From contig DXBM01000059.1 of NCBI GenBank assembly GCA_019116525.1, forward strand, positions 1-50,569: a stretch of 50,569 bases of DNA. The letters run 5' to 3'. The notes beneath the pieces are model-generated. The model saw only the letters and a list, made by a program, of their open reading frames with translations. It made no database searches and was not told where the DNA came from. The position numbers and the translations under genes were made by a program. The stretch is from Candidatus Olsenella pullistercoris (GTDB taxonomy: Bacteria > Actinomycetota > Coriobacteriia > Coriobacteriales > Atopobiaceae). The stretch's first letter is position 1, and each line of letters starts with the position of its first letter. This document shows positions 16,477 to 25,127 of the stretch, piece after piece.

Positions 16477-16585
16477 CTATATAGATACTGGAAAAATAAT
16501 ACCACTTAGCGAGAAATACCTGCCGTCCGCGGCCAAGGAATCGCTTTTCGTATAAGTGGTATGAAAAAAGAATAATCTGTATAAG
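16477..16585 (+). promoter_or_regulatory. PTS-operon control region: module B, inverted TAAGTGGTAT half-sites and possible -10
   Basis: The palindrome CTATATAG (16477-16484) and ATACCACTT (16499-16507) form the reverse-strand copy of module A. ATACCACTTA (16499-16508) and TAAGTGGTAT (16553-16562) are a perfect 10-bp inverted pair 44 bp apart. TATAAG at 16580-16585 could be a -10 box whose -35 would overlap the second half-site. The whole stretch is AT-rich compared with its surroundings. Control by one or both GntR proteins through looping or dual-site binding is inferred. Confidence 0.55.
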
Positions 16586-16641
16586 TGAAGAGGCGATCCG
16601 GAGCGTCTCCTTCCCAGCGGACAACCAGAGAAGGGAGAAGT

Positions 16642-17703
16642 ATGGCCGAGAGCGAGAGGATTGAGATCCTGCACTTCGATCAGGAGCGTTACTTGAAAGA
16701 GGCCTCTGAGCTGCGCACGCGGGGAGAGGAGATGGTGCGCTTTGCCGACCAGGTGGCCGACGAGGGCTATGATGCGGTCTTCCTGCTGGGCATGGGGGGC
16801 ACGTGGGACGAGCTGCTGCAGCTCGAGTACATCATGAACCTCTACGCTGACAAGGACCTCGAGCTCCACCTCCTGAACGCCGCGGAATGGAACGTCCTGG
16901 GCAGCCGTCGTCTCACGGAGCGGTCGGTGGTGCTCACGTCCTCTGAGTCGGGGACCACGGTGGAGGTGCTCGAGGCCGTTAGGAAGATGCGCGGGCAGGG
17001 GATCAGGGTCTATGCCCTGACGAACCCCGATTCCCCCATCGGCCAGGCGGTCGGCGCGGAGCGCTGCGTCCCCATGTCCCAGATGCACGGCACCGGCAGC
17101 TGCGAGATGAACTACTACCTTGCCGACTGCTTCGGGCTGAGGCTTCTCTACCGCCGCGGGTGCTACCCGGACTTCGACCGCTTCATGAGCCAGGCCGATC
17201 TCGCGTGGCAGGGACTCGTCGACCTTCGCAAGGCATTCGAGCCGCGGGCGGAGGAGATCGCCCGCAGGTACGCGCTCGCCCCGTACACCATGTTCGTCGG
17301 GTCGGGGGCGCTGTGGGGCGAGACCATCCTGTTCGCCATGTGCAATTTGGAGGAATGCCAGTGGAAGCGCGTCCGCTACGTGACCTCCCCCGACTTCTTC
17401 CATGGGACCCTCGAGCTCGTGGAGCCGGGCGTTCCCGTCTTTCTGTTCAAGGGCGAGGACGCGAGCCGCAAGCTCGACGAACGCGTGGAGAGGTTCCTCA
17501 AGTCTGGGGTGACCGGCGACGAGGACATCGTCATCGTGGACACCAAGGAGCACGCGCTGCCTGGCATTGATGAGGACCTGCGCGTGATTTTCTCGCCGTG
17601 GATCCTCTCGGCCCTCGTCGGGGAGCGGGTGTGCTGCTACTACGAGATGATGACGAAGCACAACCTGAACTACCGTCGCTACTACCATCAGTTTGACTAC
17701 TAG
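16642..17703 (+). CDS. SIS-domain sugar-phosphate enzyme, FrlB/Gfr-like fructosamine-6-phosphate deglycase
   Basis: The 353-residue protein has two SIS domains. The first has LGMGGTWDELLQLEY near residue 50 and VVLTSSESGTTVEVLEAV near 95, a Ser/Thr-rich phosphosugar loop. The second has MFVGSGALWGETIL near 215, then FHGTLELVEPGVPVFLF. The ending HNLNYRRYYHQFDY closely resembles the C-terminus of E. coli FrlB. FrlB-type enzymes split fructoselysine- or glucoselysine-6-phosphate into lysine and glucose-6-phosphate. With a mannose-family PTS next door, the locus resembles Salmonella gfr. ATG 16642 follows GAAGGGAG. The exact substrate is inferred. Confidence 0.8.
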   Translation: MAESERIEILHFDQERYLKEASELRTRGEEMVRFADQVADEGYDAVFLLGMGGTWDELLQLEYIMNLYADKDLELHLLNAAEWNVLGSRRLTERSVVLTSSESGTTVEVLEAVRKMRGQGIRVYALTNPDSPIGQAVGAERCVPMSQMHGTGSCEMNYYLADCFGLRLLYRRGCYPDFDRFMSQADLAWQGLVDLRKAFEPRAEEIARRYALAPYTMFVGSGALWGETILFAMCNLEECQWKRVRYVTSPDFFHGTLELVEPGVPVFLFKGEDASRKLDERVERFLKSGVTGDEDIVIVDTKEHALPGIDEDLRVIFSPWILSALVGERVCCYYEMMTKHNLNYRRYYHQFDY

Positions 17704-17750
17704 CCCATTACCTTTGGTCCACGTCTGAGCTCGGTTAGGAGGAAGCGACG

Positions 17751-18170
17751 ATGCGACGTTACGTCATTGCCTCGCACGCACATCTTGCCCAGGGCATGAG
17801 GGAGAGCCTGGCTCTGTTGGTCGGCAACGTCGACAACGTGTACGCCCTGTGCCTGTTCGTTGATGGCAACGACGATCCCGAGGCGGCGATCGCTGAGCTC
17901 CTCGCGTCGTTCGACGATGAGGATGAGGTCGTCGTGTGCACGGATCTGCTGGGCGGCAGCGTCAACAACGCGTTCGTGCGCGTGGTCTCGCAGAGGCCGG
18001 GCACCCTGCTCGTCACCAACACGAACCTCGCCTTCATGCTCGAGCTTCTGTGCGCTAACGAGGGCGGACCGCTCGACGAGGCCATTCGTCTCGTGCTCGC
18101 GGAGGGACGCTGCTCCGTTTCGTACGTGAACGATCTGCTCGACATTGTGGGAGCAGACGAGGACTTCTAG
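17751..18170 (+). CDS. PTS mannose-family EIIA component
   Basis: The 139-residue cytoplasmic protein accepts phosphate from HPr and passes it to EIIB. The phosphorylated residue should be His9 in VIASHAHLAQG, at the family's usual position. VVCTDLLGGSVNNAF (about 63-77) is the conserved loop facing the active site. It has the normal length for a stand-alone man-family IIA. ATG 17751 is preceded by TAGGAGGA. It lies 47 nt after the deglycase gene and 50 nt before IIB. Confidence 0.92.
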   Translation: MRRYVIASHAHLAQGMRESLALLVGNVDNVYALCLFVDGNDDPEAAIAELLASFDDEDEVVVCTDLLGGSVNNAFVRVVSQRPGTLLVTNTNLAFMLELLCANEGGPLDEAIRLVLAEGRCSVSYVNDLLDIVGADEDF

Positions 18171-18220
18171 GCCCTTTGGCCGACTGCCGTTCGCATGGGT
18201 CACGTTGAGAGGGGCTTCAC

Positions 18221-18697
18221 ATGATTTTGCTCACGCGCGTTGACTTCCGTCTACTGCACGGTCAGGTGGCCGCATCCTGGGTGCAGGGGCTCGGGGCTGA
18301 CTGCATATTCTGCGTGGGGGACCACGTCGCCTCCGACCAGGTCCTCCGCACGGCCCTCAAGCTCGGGAAGCCCCCGCACGTCAAGCTCGTCATCAAGGAC
18401 ATGGCGCACGCGATCGAGGCGATCAACTCGGGCGTGACCGACAGGTACCGCATGATCATCTGCGTGGAGACCGTGCGCGACGCCAAGGCACTTCTCGACG
18501 GATGCCCTACCATCACGGCCCTGAACCTCGGGAACACCCGCGAGAGCGCCACGACGACTGAGGTGACGCACCAGGTGTACCTCGAGCCCGACGAGGTCGC
18601 GATGATCCGGGAGCTTGCCTCACGGGGCGTGCGCGTCGAGGCCCGGGCCCTGTGCGCCGACGTCCCCGTCGACGTTGTCCCCCTGCTGCGACGCTGA
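18221..18697 (+). CDS. PTS mannose/fructose/sorbose-family EIIB component
   Basis: The 158-residue protein carries the EIIB phosphorylation site His13 in the motif RVDFRLLHGQVAASW. It also has ADCIFCVGDHVASDQV, where the substrate-interacting loop of the family lies. It transfers phosphate from EIIA to the incoming sugar bound at EIIC/IID. ATG 18221 follows GAGAGGGGC. It is separate from IIA, whereas several ManX proteins are IIAB fusions. Confidence 0.92.
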   Translation: MILLTRVDFRLLHGQVAASWVQGLGADCIFCVGDHVASDQVLRTALKLGKPPHVKLVIKDMAHAIEAINSGVTDRYRMIICVETVRDAKALLDGCPTITALNLGNTRESATTTEVTHQVYLEPDEVAMIRELASRGVRVEARALCADVPVDVVPLLRR

Positions 18698-18737
18698 TGG
18701 TCGCGACGCCTTTCGTTACCTATGATTGGAGGTTGTT

Positions 18738-19511
18738 GTGTTGACGCAAGCACTCCTGGTTGGCCTGGTCGCCATGTTCGGCAAGATGGACAACCAGTTT
18801 GGCGAGTCATTCTTCCAGCGACCCATCGTCTTGTGCCCCCTGACCGGTCTCGTCCTGGGCGACCTGCCCATGGGCCTGGCCGTGGGAGGCGCGCTGGAGG
18901 CCATGTTTCTCGGCTCGATCGGGTTTGGCGCGTACGTGCCGCCCGACGAGATTATCGGCGGCGTGCTCGCATGCTCCTTCGCCATCACGCTTGGCGAGGG
19001 CCCCGAGACCGCGATCGCCCTCGCGGTGCCGATCGCCTCGCTGGCCGTGAGCATCAAGAGCGGCTTCTATTCCATCATGTCGGTGTTCGCGCGGCTCTCA
19101 GAGAGATACGCCGAAAAGGGGAGCGTGAGGGGGGTCTATGCCACCCACTTCCTCATCGGTGGGATACCCGCGCTGTGCTACGGTCTCATCTGCGGGCTCG
19201 CGTTCTACTTCGGCGCCGACGCGGTCAAGGCGGTGATAGAGGCGGTTCCCGACTTCGTCTTCAACGGCCTGACTGTTGCTGCCAACATCCTGCCGGCGCT
19301 CGGCCTCGCGATGCTCGGACGTCTCGTCCTGTCCCGCGAGCTGGTCATCTGGCTCTTTGCGGGATTCCTGATGAGCTCGTATCTCGGTGTCCCCATCCTG
19401 GGCGTCGCGCTGTTCGCCGTCGTTATCGGCATGGTCCAGTTCAACGTCCTCGGCCTGGCCGGCACGGGCCAGCCCGAGGTGGCGGAGGGAGATGACGAGG
19501 ATGACTTCTAG
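18738..19511 (+). CDS. PTS mannose/sorbose-family EIIC component
   Basis: This is the first membrane subunit of the sugar transporter. The 257-residue protein has multiple hydrophobic helices and the family start LTQALLVGLVAMFGKMDNQFG followed by QRPIVLCPLTGLVLGDL. GGAGG at 18728-18732 favours GTG 18738, with TTG 18741 and TTG 18726 as alternatives. The acidic tail GDDEDDF is cytoplasmic. The gene overlaps EIID by 11 nt. It works as a complex with EIID, and sugar is phosphorylated during passage. Confidence 0.9.
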   Translation: MLTQALLVGLVAMFGKMDNQFGESFFQRPIVLCPLTGLVLGDLPMGLAVGGALEAMFLGSIGFGAYVPPDEIIGGVLACSFAITLGEGPETAIALAVPIASLAVSIKSGFYSIMSVFARLSERYAEKGSVRGVYATHFLIGGIPALCYGLICGLAFYFGADAVKAVIEAVPDFVFNGLTVAANILPALGLAMLGRLVLSRELVIWLFAGFLMSSYLGVPILGVALFAVVIGMVQFNVLGLAGTGQPEVAEGDDEDDF

Positions 19512-20349
19512 AAAGGGCGAGGGGGAGCCCCACGGCGATCAGAGCCCGATCACGCGCTCCGACCTGATTCGCGCCTCCCTCAACGTCGGCTCGCTCGGCC
19601 TGAGCTTCTCATGGACGTACTACAAGCAGATGGGCATCGGCTTCGGTCTCATGATCGTGGGCCTGCTCAAGAAGATCTACCGCGGCCGACCTGACGACTT
19701 CGCGGCCGCTCTGCGCCGTCACGTGTCGTTCTTCAACATAACCATGCCCGTCGGGCCCTTCGTGGGTGGCATCGTCGTCGCCATGGAGGAGCAGATCGCC
19801 CGCGGCGAGCTGGAGCCCCAGGCGGTGCAAGATGTGAAGACCGCCCTCATGGGGCCGCTCTCCGGCATCGGGGACTCGATCTTCCTGTCGACCATTCGCG
19901 TGGTCGCGGCGGGAATCGGCATCTCGCTCTGCCAGCAGGGAAGTTGGTTCGGGCCCCTGGCGTTCCTCCTGATCTACAACGTGCCCGCATGGGGCCTGCG
20001 CGTGTGGGGCATCCAGAAGGGCTATGAGGTCGGCGTTGGGTTCCTCGAGCGCGCCCAGCGCAGCGGCGCGATGACGAAGATCGTCGGCGCCCTGGGCATC
20101 GTCGGGGTCATGGTCCTGGGCGCGATGTGCGACAGCACGGTGGCCGTCAACCTTGCCGTGACGATTGGCGCGGGCGACGCGGCCACGACGCTCCAGCAGA
20201 TCCTTGACGGCATCATGCCCGGCATGCTTGGCATGGCGGCCTTCTGGATCTACTACAAGGCACTCGGCAGGAAGATGAGCCCGATGGTCCTGATACTTGT
20301 CACCATGGTCATCGGGGTCATCGGCTCGTATCTCGGCATTCTCGCGTAG
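19501..20349 (+). CDS. PTS mannose-family EIID component
   Basis: The 282-residue protein pairs with EIIC. It shows the family hallmarks SDLIRASLNVGSLGLSFSWTY, then ATMEEQIARGE-like PMVGGIVVAMEEQI and KTALMGPLSGIGDSIF near residue 115. C-terminal hydrophobic helices end at LGILA. ATG 19501 inside the end of EIIC is chosen because GGAGGGA lies 10 nt upstream; ATG 19492 is also possible. It is the last gene of the sugar operon; a strong stem-loop follows 32 nt after the stop. Confidence 0.9.
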   Translation: MTSRKGEGEPHGDQSPITRSDLIRASLNVGSLGLSFSWTYYKQMGIGFGLMIVGLLKKIYRGRPDDFAAALRRHVSFFNITMPVGPFVGGIVVAMEEQIARGELEPQAVQDVKTALMGPLSGIGDSIFLSTIRVVAAGIGISLCQQGSWFGPLAFLLIYNVPAWGLRVWGIQKGYEVGVGFLERAQRSGAMTKIVGALGIVGVMVLGAMCDSTVAVNLAVTIGAGDAATTLQQILDGIMPGMLGMAAFWIYYKALGRKMSPMVLILVTMVIGVIGSYLGILA

Positions 20350-20381
20350 AGTCGTGCCGCGCGGGTGTGCCCGCATCTGTC

Positions 20382-20417
20382 GAGGCGCCCGCCCGGAGAC
20401 CTCCGGACGGGCGCCTC
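20382..20417 (+). terminator. Stem-loop terminator-like structure after the PTS operon
   Basis: GAGGCGCCCGCCCGGA (20382-20397) pairs with TCCGGACGGGCGCCTC (20402-20417) with one mismatch and a 4-nt loop. No T-tract follows, so it may act as an mRNA 3' end stabiliser or a weak terminator. Confidence 0.55.
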
Positions 20418-20487
20418 CCGACGCGCGTGGGGACGCCTGACGCTCGGCCCCCTGCCCCTCCCGCCGCCCGGTGCCGGCCGCTTGGTG

Positions 20488-20493
20488 TACACT
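20488..20493 (+). promoter_or_regulatory. Possible -10 box of the pyr operon
   Basis: TACACT at 20488-20493 lies just upstream of the pyr leader; the same hexamer precedes rpsO. The expected -35 region is GC-rich and unconvincing. Transcription would start near 20500. Confidence 0.4.
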
Positions 20494-20510
20494 GGGCTTG
20501 ATTTTTAAGC

Positions 20511-20599
20511 CGGTGCGAGACGCCAGCAAGGTCAGGCCCATGGGGTGCTTCACATGCCTTTCTCGGACGCTCGTGCCGCAACGGCAGGGCGTCTTTTTT
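20511..20599 (+). promoter_or_regulatory. pyr operon attenuator: antiterminator segment and intrinsic terminator
   Basis: The stretch 20566-20593 folds into a terminator hairpin, GACGCTC(G)TGCCG against CGGCAGGGCGTC with a CAA loop. Six T's follow at 20594-20599, 14 nt before pyrR. The terminator's 5' arm CTCGTGCCG (20570-20578) can instead pair with CGGTGCGAG (20511-20519), which would prevent termination. The upstream segment, with GAGACGCCAGCAAGG, lies where a PyrR-binding anti-antiterminator would be expected. UMP-bound PyrR favouring termination is known for other bacteria; here it is inferred. Confidence 0.75.
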
Positions 20600-20601
20600 G
20601 A

Positions 20602-21180
<579 letters not shown>

Positions 21181-22116
21181 ATGCTCTCAGTCAAGCACCT
21201 CATCGACACGACGAGCCTCACGGCCGACGACATCACGCAGATCCTTGACACTGCGCGCTCGTTCTCCGAGGTGAACAAGCGCGCCATCAAGAAGGTTCCC
21301 GCGCTGCGCGGCCGCACGATCGTGAACCTGTTCCTTGAGCCCTCCACCCGCACCAAGAGCTCCTTCGAGCTCGCCGAGAAGCGCCTCTCTGCCGACAGCC
21401 TCTCGATGGGCGGCGCCACCTCCTCCGTCGTAAAGGGCGAGAGCCTCGCGGACACCATCGAGACCATCGACGCCATGAACGTCGACATGTTCATCTGCCG
21501 CGCCAAGCTCGCCGGAACGCCTCAGAAGATCACCGAGCACACCGACGCCATCGTCATCAACGCGGGCGACGGAAAGCACCAGCACCCCACGCAGGCCATG
21601 CTCGACCTCTACACCATCCGCGAGAATTTCGGGCACCTCGACGGCCTCAAGGTCGCCATCGTGGGCGACCTCAGCCACAGCCGCGTCTGCGGCAGCCTCG
21701 TGCCCGCGCTCAAGACGATGGGCGCCGACGTCACGCTCGTGGGCCCGCCCACCTTCCAGGTGGACGACCCCGACTACTACGGCGTTCCCCAGACGGCCGA
21801 CCTCGATGCCGTCATCCCCGAGATGGACGTCGTCTACATGCTCCGCGTCCAGCTCGAGCGCATGGAGGGCGCTGCCATCCCCTCGCGCCGCGAGTACAAC
21901 CGCCTCTGGGGCCTCGACATGGCGCGCGTCAACAAGATGAGGCCCGAGGCCATCATCTGCCACCCTGGCCCCATGAACCGCGGCATGGAGATCAACGCGG
22001 ACGTTGCCGACTGCGCCCGCTCGCGCATCCTCGACCAGGTGAACGCTGGCGTCCTCACGCGCATGGCCGAGATGTACCTGCTTCTGGGAGGAGAGAACAA
22101 TGGCGTATCTGCTTAA
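21181..22116 (+). CDS. pyrB: Aspartate carbamoyltransferase catalytic subunit
   Basis: This enzyme makes N-carbamoyl-aspartate from carbamoyl phosphate and aspartate. The 311-residue chain has the carbamoyl-phosphate loop FLEPSTRTKSSFELA near residue 52. Also present are HQHPTQAMLDLYTI, near residue 135, and the aspartate-domain motif CHPGPMNRGMEI near 260. No regulatory PyrI gene is seen, so it is probably an unregulated trimer. ATG 21181 follows GGAGAGGTAG and overlaps nothing. It overlaps the start of pyrC by 17 nt. Confidence 0.95.
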   Translation: MLSVKHLIDTTSLTADDITQILDTARSFSEVNKRAIKKVPALRGRTIVNLFLEPSTRTKSSFELAEKRLSADSLSMGGATSSVVKGESLADTIETIDAMNVDMFICRAKLAGTPQKITEHTDAIVINAGDGKHQHPTQAMLDLYTIRENFGHLDGLKVAIVGDLSHSRVCGSLVPALKTMGADVTLVGPPTFQVDDPDYYGVPQTADLDAVIPEMDVVYMLRVQLERMEGAAIPSRREYNRLWGLDMARVNKMRPEAIICHPGPMNRGMEINADVADCARSRILDQVNAGVLTRMAEMYLLLGGENNGVSA

Positions 22117-23413
22117 GGGTGCTCACGTCGTCGACCCGCAGGTGGGCCTCGACGACGTCCGTGACGTTCTCGTCGACGGCGAGAAGATCGCTGCCGTCGG
22201 GGTGGGCCTCGAGGCGCCGGAGGGCGCCGAGGTCATCGACGCCGCCGGCAAGTACCTCGTCCCGGGCCTTGTCGACATGCACGTCCACTTCCGCGATCCC
22301 GGCTTCGAGTACAAGGAGACCATCGAGACCGGCGCCCGCGCGGCCACGCACGGAGGCTTCACCGACGTTGCCACGATGCCCAACACCGATCCCGTGACCG
22401 ACACGGGCGCGGAGGTGCGCTACCAGATCGACCGCTCCCGCCACGCCGGCCTCTGCCACGTTCGTCCGATCGGCGCGCTCACGGTGGGCGAGAAGGGCGA
22501 GACGCTCGCGGAGATCGGTGACATGGTCATGGAGGGCGCGGTCGCCTTCTCCGACGACGGCCATGGCGTCCAGAGCGCCGGCATGATGCGCACCTGCATG
22601 GAGTACGTCTCGCAGTTCGACAAGGTCGTCTCCGCGCACTGCGAGGTCGAGTCGCTCACCACGCACGGCGTCATCAACGAGGGCCGCGCCTCCACGCGCC
22701 TCGGCATGTTCGGCTGGCCGGCGCTCGGCGAGGAGCTCGAGATCTACCGCGACATCGAGCTGTGCCGCATGACCGGCTGCGCCCTGCACATCGCGCACAT
22801 CTCCACCGAGAAGGGCCTCGAGCTCGTTCGCGCTGCCAAGGCCGAGGGCCTGCCCGTCACCTGCGAGGTGACGCCGCACCACCTCTTCCTCTGCGAGGAC
22901 GACATCTCCGACGCCTACGACACCAACCTCAAGATGAACCCGCCCCTGCGTCGCGCCTCCGACGCCGCGGCGCTCGTCGAGGGCATCCTTGACGGCTCGA
23001 TCGACTGCGTCGTGACCGACCACGCCCCGCACGCCCCGCACGAGAAGGACTGCGAGTGGGAGATCGCCTTCTTCGGCATCGTGGGCCTCGAGACGTCGCT
23101 TCCGCTCATGCTCACCAACCTCGTGCTCCCGGGCAAGATGAGCTGGTCGCGCCTCGTTGAGGTCATGGCCGTGAATCCCCGTCGCTGCCTGCGGCTCCCC
23201 GAGGTCAGGCTCGAGGCCGGCTCGATGGCCGACCTCACGCTCATCGACCCCGCCGCTGAGGTCACGGTCAGCGAGGACTGGCTCGAGAGCCGCTCCAAGA
23301 ACTCCGCGTGGCTCGGCAAGACCCTCACCGGCCTTGCCTCTGACGTCTTCGTCTCTGGCAGGCAAACGCTCACGGACGGCGTCGTCACCCCGGTCAAGCG
23401 GGTGCTCCGATGA
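22100..23413 (+). CDS. pyrC: Dihydroorotase (type I)
   Basis: Dihydroorotase cyclises carbamoyl-aspartate. The 437-residue protein is the longer, class I type. Metal ligands are visible in GLVDMHVHFRDPGFEYKET near residue 57, HCEVES near 180 and HIAHISTEKG near 230. VTDHAPHAPHEKD near residue 305 supplies the catalytic Asp. ATG 22100 with GGAGGAGAG upstream lies inside the end of pyrB, and its stop overlaps pyrK (ATGA), implying coupled translation. Confidence 0.95.
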   Translation: MAYLLKGAHVVDPQVGLDDVRDVLVDGEKIAAVGVGLEAPEGAEVIDAAGKYLVPGLVDMHVHFRDPGFEYKETIETGARAATHGGFTDVATMPNTDPVTDTGAEVRYQIDRSRHAGLCHVRPIGALTVGEKGETLAEIGDMVMEGAVAFSDDGHGVQSAGMMRTCMEYVSQFDKVVSAHCEVESLTTHGVINEGRASTRLGMFGWPALGEELEIYRDIELCRMTGCALHIAHISTEKGLELVRAAKAEGLPVTCEVTPHHLFLCEDDISDAYDTNLKMNPPLRRASDAAALVEGILDGSIDCVVTDHAPHAPHEKDCEWEIAFFGIVGLETSLPLMLTNLVLPGKMSWSRLVEVMAVNPRRCLRLPEVRLEAGSMADLTLIDPAAEVTVSEDWLESRSKNSAWLGKTLTGLASDVFVSGRQTLTDGVVTPVKRVLR

Positions 23414-24198
23414 CGGCCGGCCTTGACGTCCACGACTTCACCGTTGTCTCCAACGAGCCGGTCGCCGACGGCCTCATGCGCGTCGTCCTCTCGAGCCCCG
23501 AGCTCGCGAGCGCTCTTCGCGGCGGCCAGTTCGTGAACGTTGCCGTTCCCGGCGACGCGAGCCAGATCCTTCGCATCCCGCTGTCCTTCAGCTGCGCGGA
23601 CCCCGAGGCGGGCACCGTGGAGATCGTCTACGCGGTCGTGGGCGACGGAACGCGCCGTCTTGCCGCCATGGCGGCGGGGGAGCGCTCCACCGCCGTCGGG
23701 CCCTGCGGTAACCCCTGGCCGGTCGTCGAGGGGGCTCGCCGCGCGTGCGTCGTTGCCGGCGGCGTGGGAGTCACGCCGATCGTCGCCTGCGCGCGCATGC
23801 TCTCTGGTGCGGGCGTCGCCTTCGACGCCGTTGTGGGCGCGCAGACCGCCGGAAAGCTCTGGGGCGCCGACGTGCTCTCGGGTCTCGGTGCCGGGGCCGT
23901 TGCCGTCACGACCGACGACGGCTCCGCCGGGAGGCGCGGGTTCACGACCGACGCCCTCGCCGAACTTCTCGCCAGCGGGGACTATGACGTCGTCTACACC
24001 TGCGGTCCCGAGGTCATGATGGCCGGCGTCGCGCGCCTCTGCCGTGATGCCAAGGTTGCCTGCCTCGTCTCCATGGAGCGCATGATGTGCTGCGGCTTCG
24101 GCGCGTGCGGCACCTGCAACGTGGCCATGGCCGACGGCACCTACAAGTCCTGCTGCAAGGACGGTCCCGTCTTCGACGCAGAGGAGGTGGCGTGGTAA
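23410..24198 (+). CDS. pyrK: Dihydroorotate dehydrogenase electron-transfer subunit PyrK
   Basis: PyrK is the FAD and 2Fe-2S subunit that links PyrD to NAD. The 262-residue protein has an N-terminal ferredoxin-reductase-like barrel and the FAD-binding segment RIPLSFSCA. NAD-binding VVAGGVGVTPIVA lies near residue 115. The C-terminal Cys cluster CCGFGACGTCNV...CC carries the iron-sulfur ligands. It overlaps pyrC by 4 nt and pyrD by 1 nt. Its presence shows that the PyrD next to it is the NAD-dependent class 1B type. Confidence 0.94.
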   Translation: MTAGLDVHDFTVVSNEPVADGLMRVVLSSPELASALRGGQFVNVAVPGDASQILRIPLSFSCADPEAGTVEIVYAVVGDGTRRLAAMAAGERSTAVGPCGNPWPVVEGARRACVVAGGVGVTPIVACARMLSGAGVAFDAVVGAQTAGKLWGADVLSGLGAGAVAVTTDDGSAGRRGFTTDALAELLASGDYDVVYTCGPEVMMAGVARLCRDAKVACLVSMERMMCCGFGACGTCNVAMADGTYKSCCKDGPVFDAEEVAW

Positions 24199-25127
24199 TG
24201 GGCGAGAAGAACGTGAGCCTTGCCGTCAACCTCGGCGGCGTGCGCATGAAGAACCCCGTCAACACCGCCTCGGGCACCTTTGCCTTCGGATCTGTCTTCG
24301 AGGACTTCTTTGACGTCTCCCGTCTCGGCGCCATCACGCTCAAGGGCTGCTCCGCCGAGCCATGGAGCGGCAACCCCGCGCCGCGCATGTGCGAGGTTCC
24401 GAGCGGCATGATGAACACGGTTGGGCTTGCCAACCCTGGCGTCCGCGGCATGGTCGATCAGTACGGTGACTATCTCTCCGGGCTCGAGGCGCGCGGGTGC
24501 CGCGTCATCGTGCAGGCTGCCGGTCACTCTGTCGAGGGGTACGTGGCGGCCGTGGAGCTCATCGAGGAGCTCTGCCCGTGGGCCTCGGGCGTCGAGATGA
24601 ACATCTCCTGCCCCAACATCGCCCGGGGCGGCGCGCTCGTTGGCGGGACGCCAGAGAGCGCGGCCGAGGTCGTGCGCGCGGTGCGCCCGCGCGTGCGCAG
24701 GCCCCTGCTCGTCAAGATGGCGCCCGTGCGCGTCCCGGAGATCGCGCGCGCCTGCGAGGCCGAGGGTGCGGACGCCCTGTCGCTCATCAACACGATCAAC
24801 GGCATGTCCATTGACGTGCGCACCCGCAGGAGCCGTCTCTCAAAGCCCACGGGAGGCGTTTCGGGCCCTGCCATCCACGCCATCGCCGTGCGCATGGTCT
24901 GGGAGGCTGCCCACGCCGTCAAGATCCCGATCAACGGCATGGGAGGCGTGGCGAGCTGGCAGGACGCCGCCGAGATGATCCTTGCCGGCGCTACCTCCGT
25001 CACCGTGGGCACCGCCAACTTCTACGACCCCACGTGCGCCGCGAACATCGTTAACGGGCTCAGGGCGTGGGTCGCCGAGCAGGGCGTCACTGACATCAAC
25101 GAGCTGATTGGAGCCTTCGAATGCTGA
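24198..25127 (+). CDS. pyrD: Dihydroorotate dehydrogenase catalytic subunit (class 1B)
   Basis: PyrD oxidises dihydroorotate to orotate with FMN. The 309-residue protein has the FMN-site strand KNPVNTASGTFAFG and EMNISCPNIARGG near residue 135. The catalytic cysteine position of class 1 enzymes falls in this region (SCPN). NGMGGVASWQDAAEMILAGAT follows near residue 250. ATG 24198 is preceded by GGAGGTGG and overlaps the pyrK stop as TAATG. It overlaps pyrF by 7 nt. Confidence 0.94.
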   Translation: MGEKNVSLAVNLGGVRMKNPVNTASGTFAFGSVFEDFFDVSRLGAITLKGCSAEPWSGNPAPRMCEVPSGMMNTVGLANPGVRGMVDQYGDYLSGLEARGCRVIVQAAGHSVEGYVAAVELIEELCPWASGVEMNISCPNIARGGALVGGTPESAAEVVRAVRPRVRRPLLVKMAPVRVPEIARACEAEGADALSLINTINGMSIDVRTRRSRLSKPTGGVSGPAIHAIAVRMVWEAAHAVKIPINGMGGVASWQDAAEMILAGATSVTVGTANFYDPTCAANIVNGLRAWVAEQGVTDINELIGAFEC

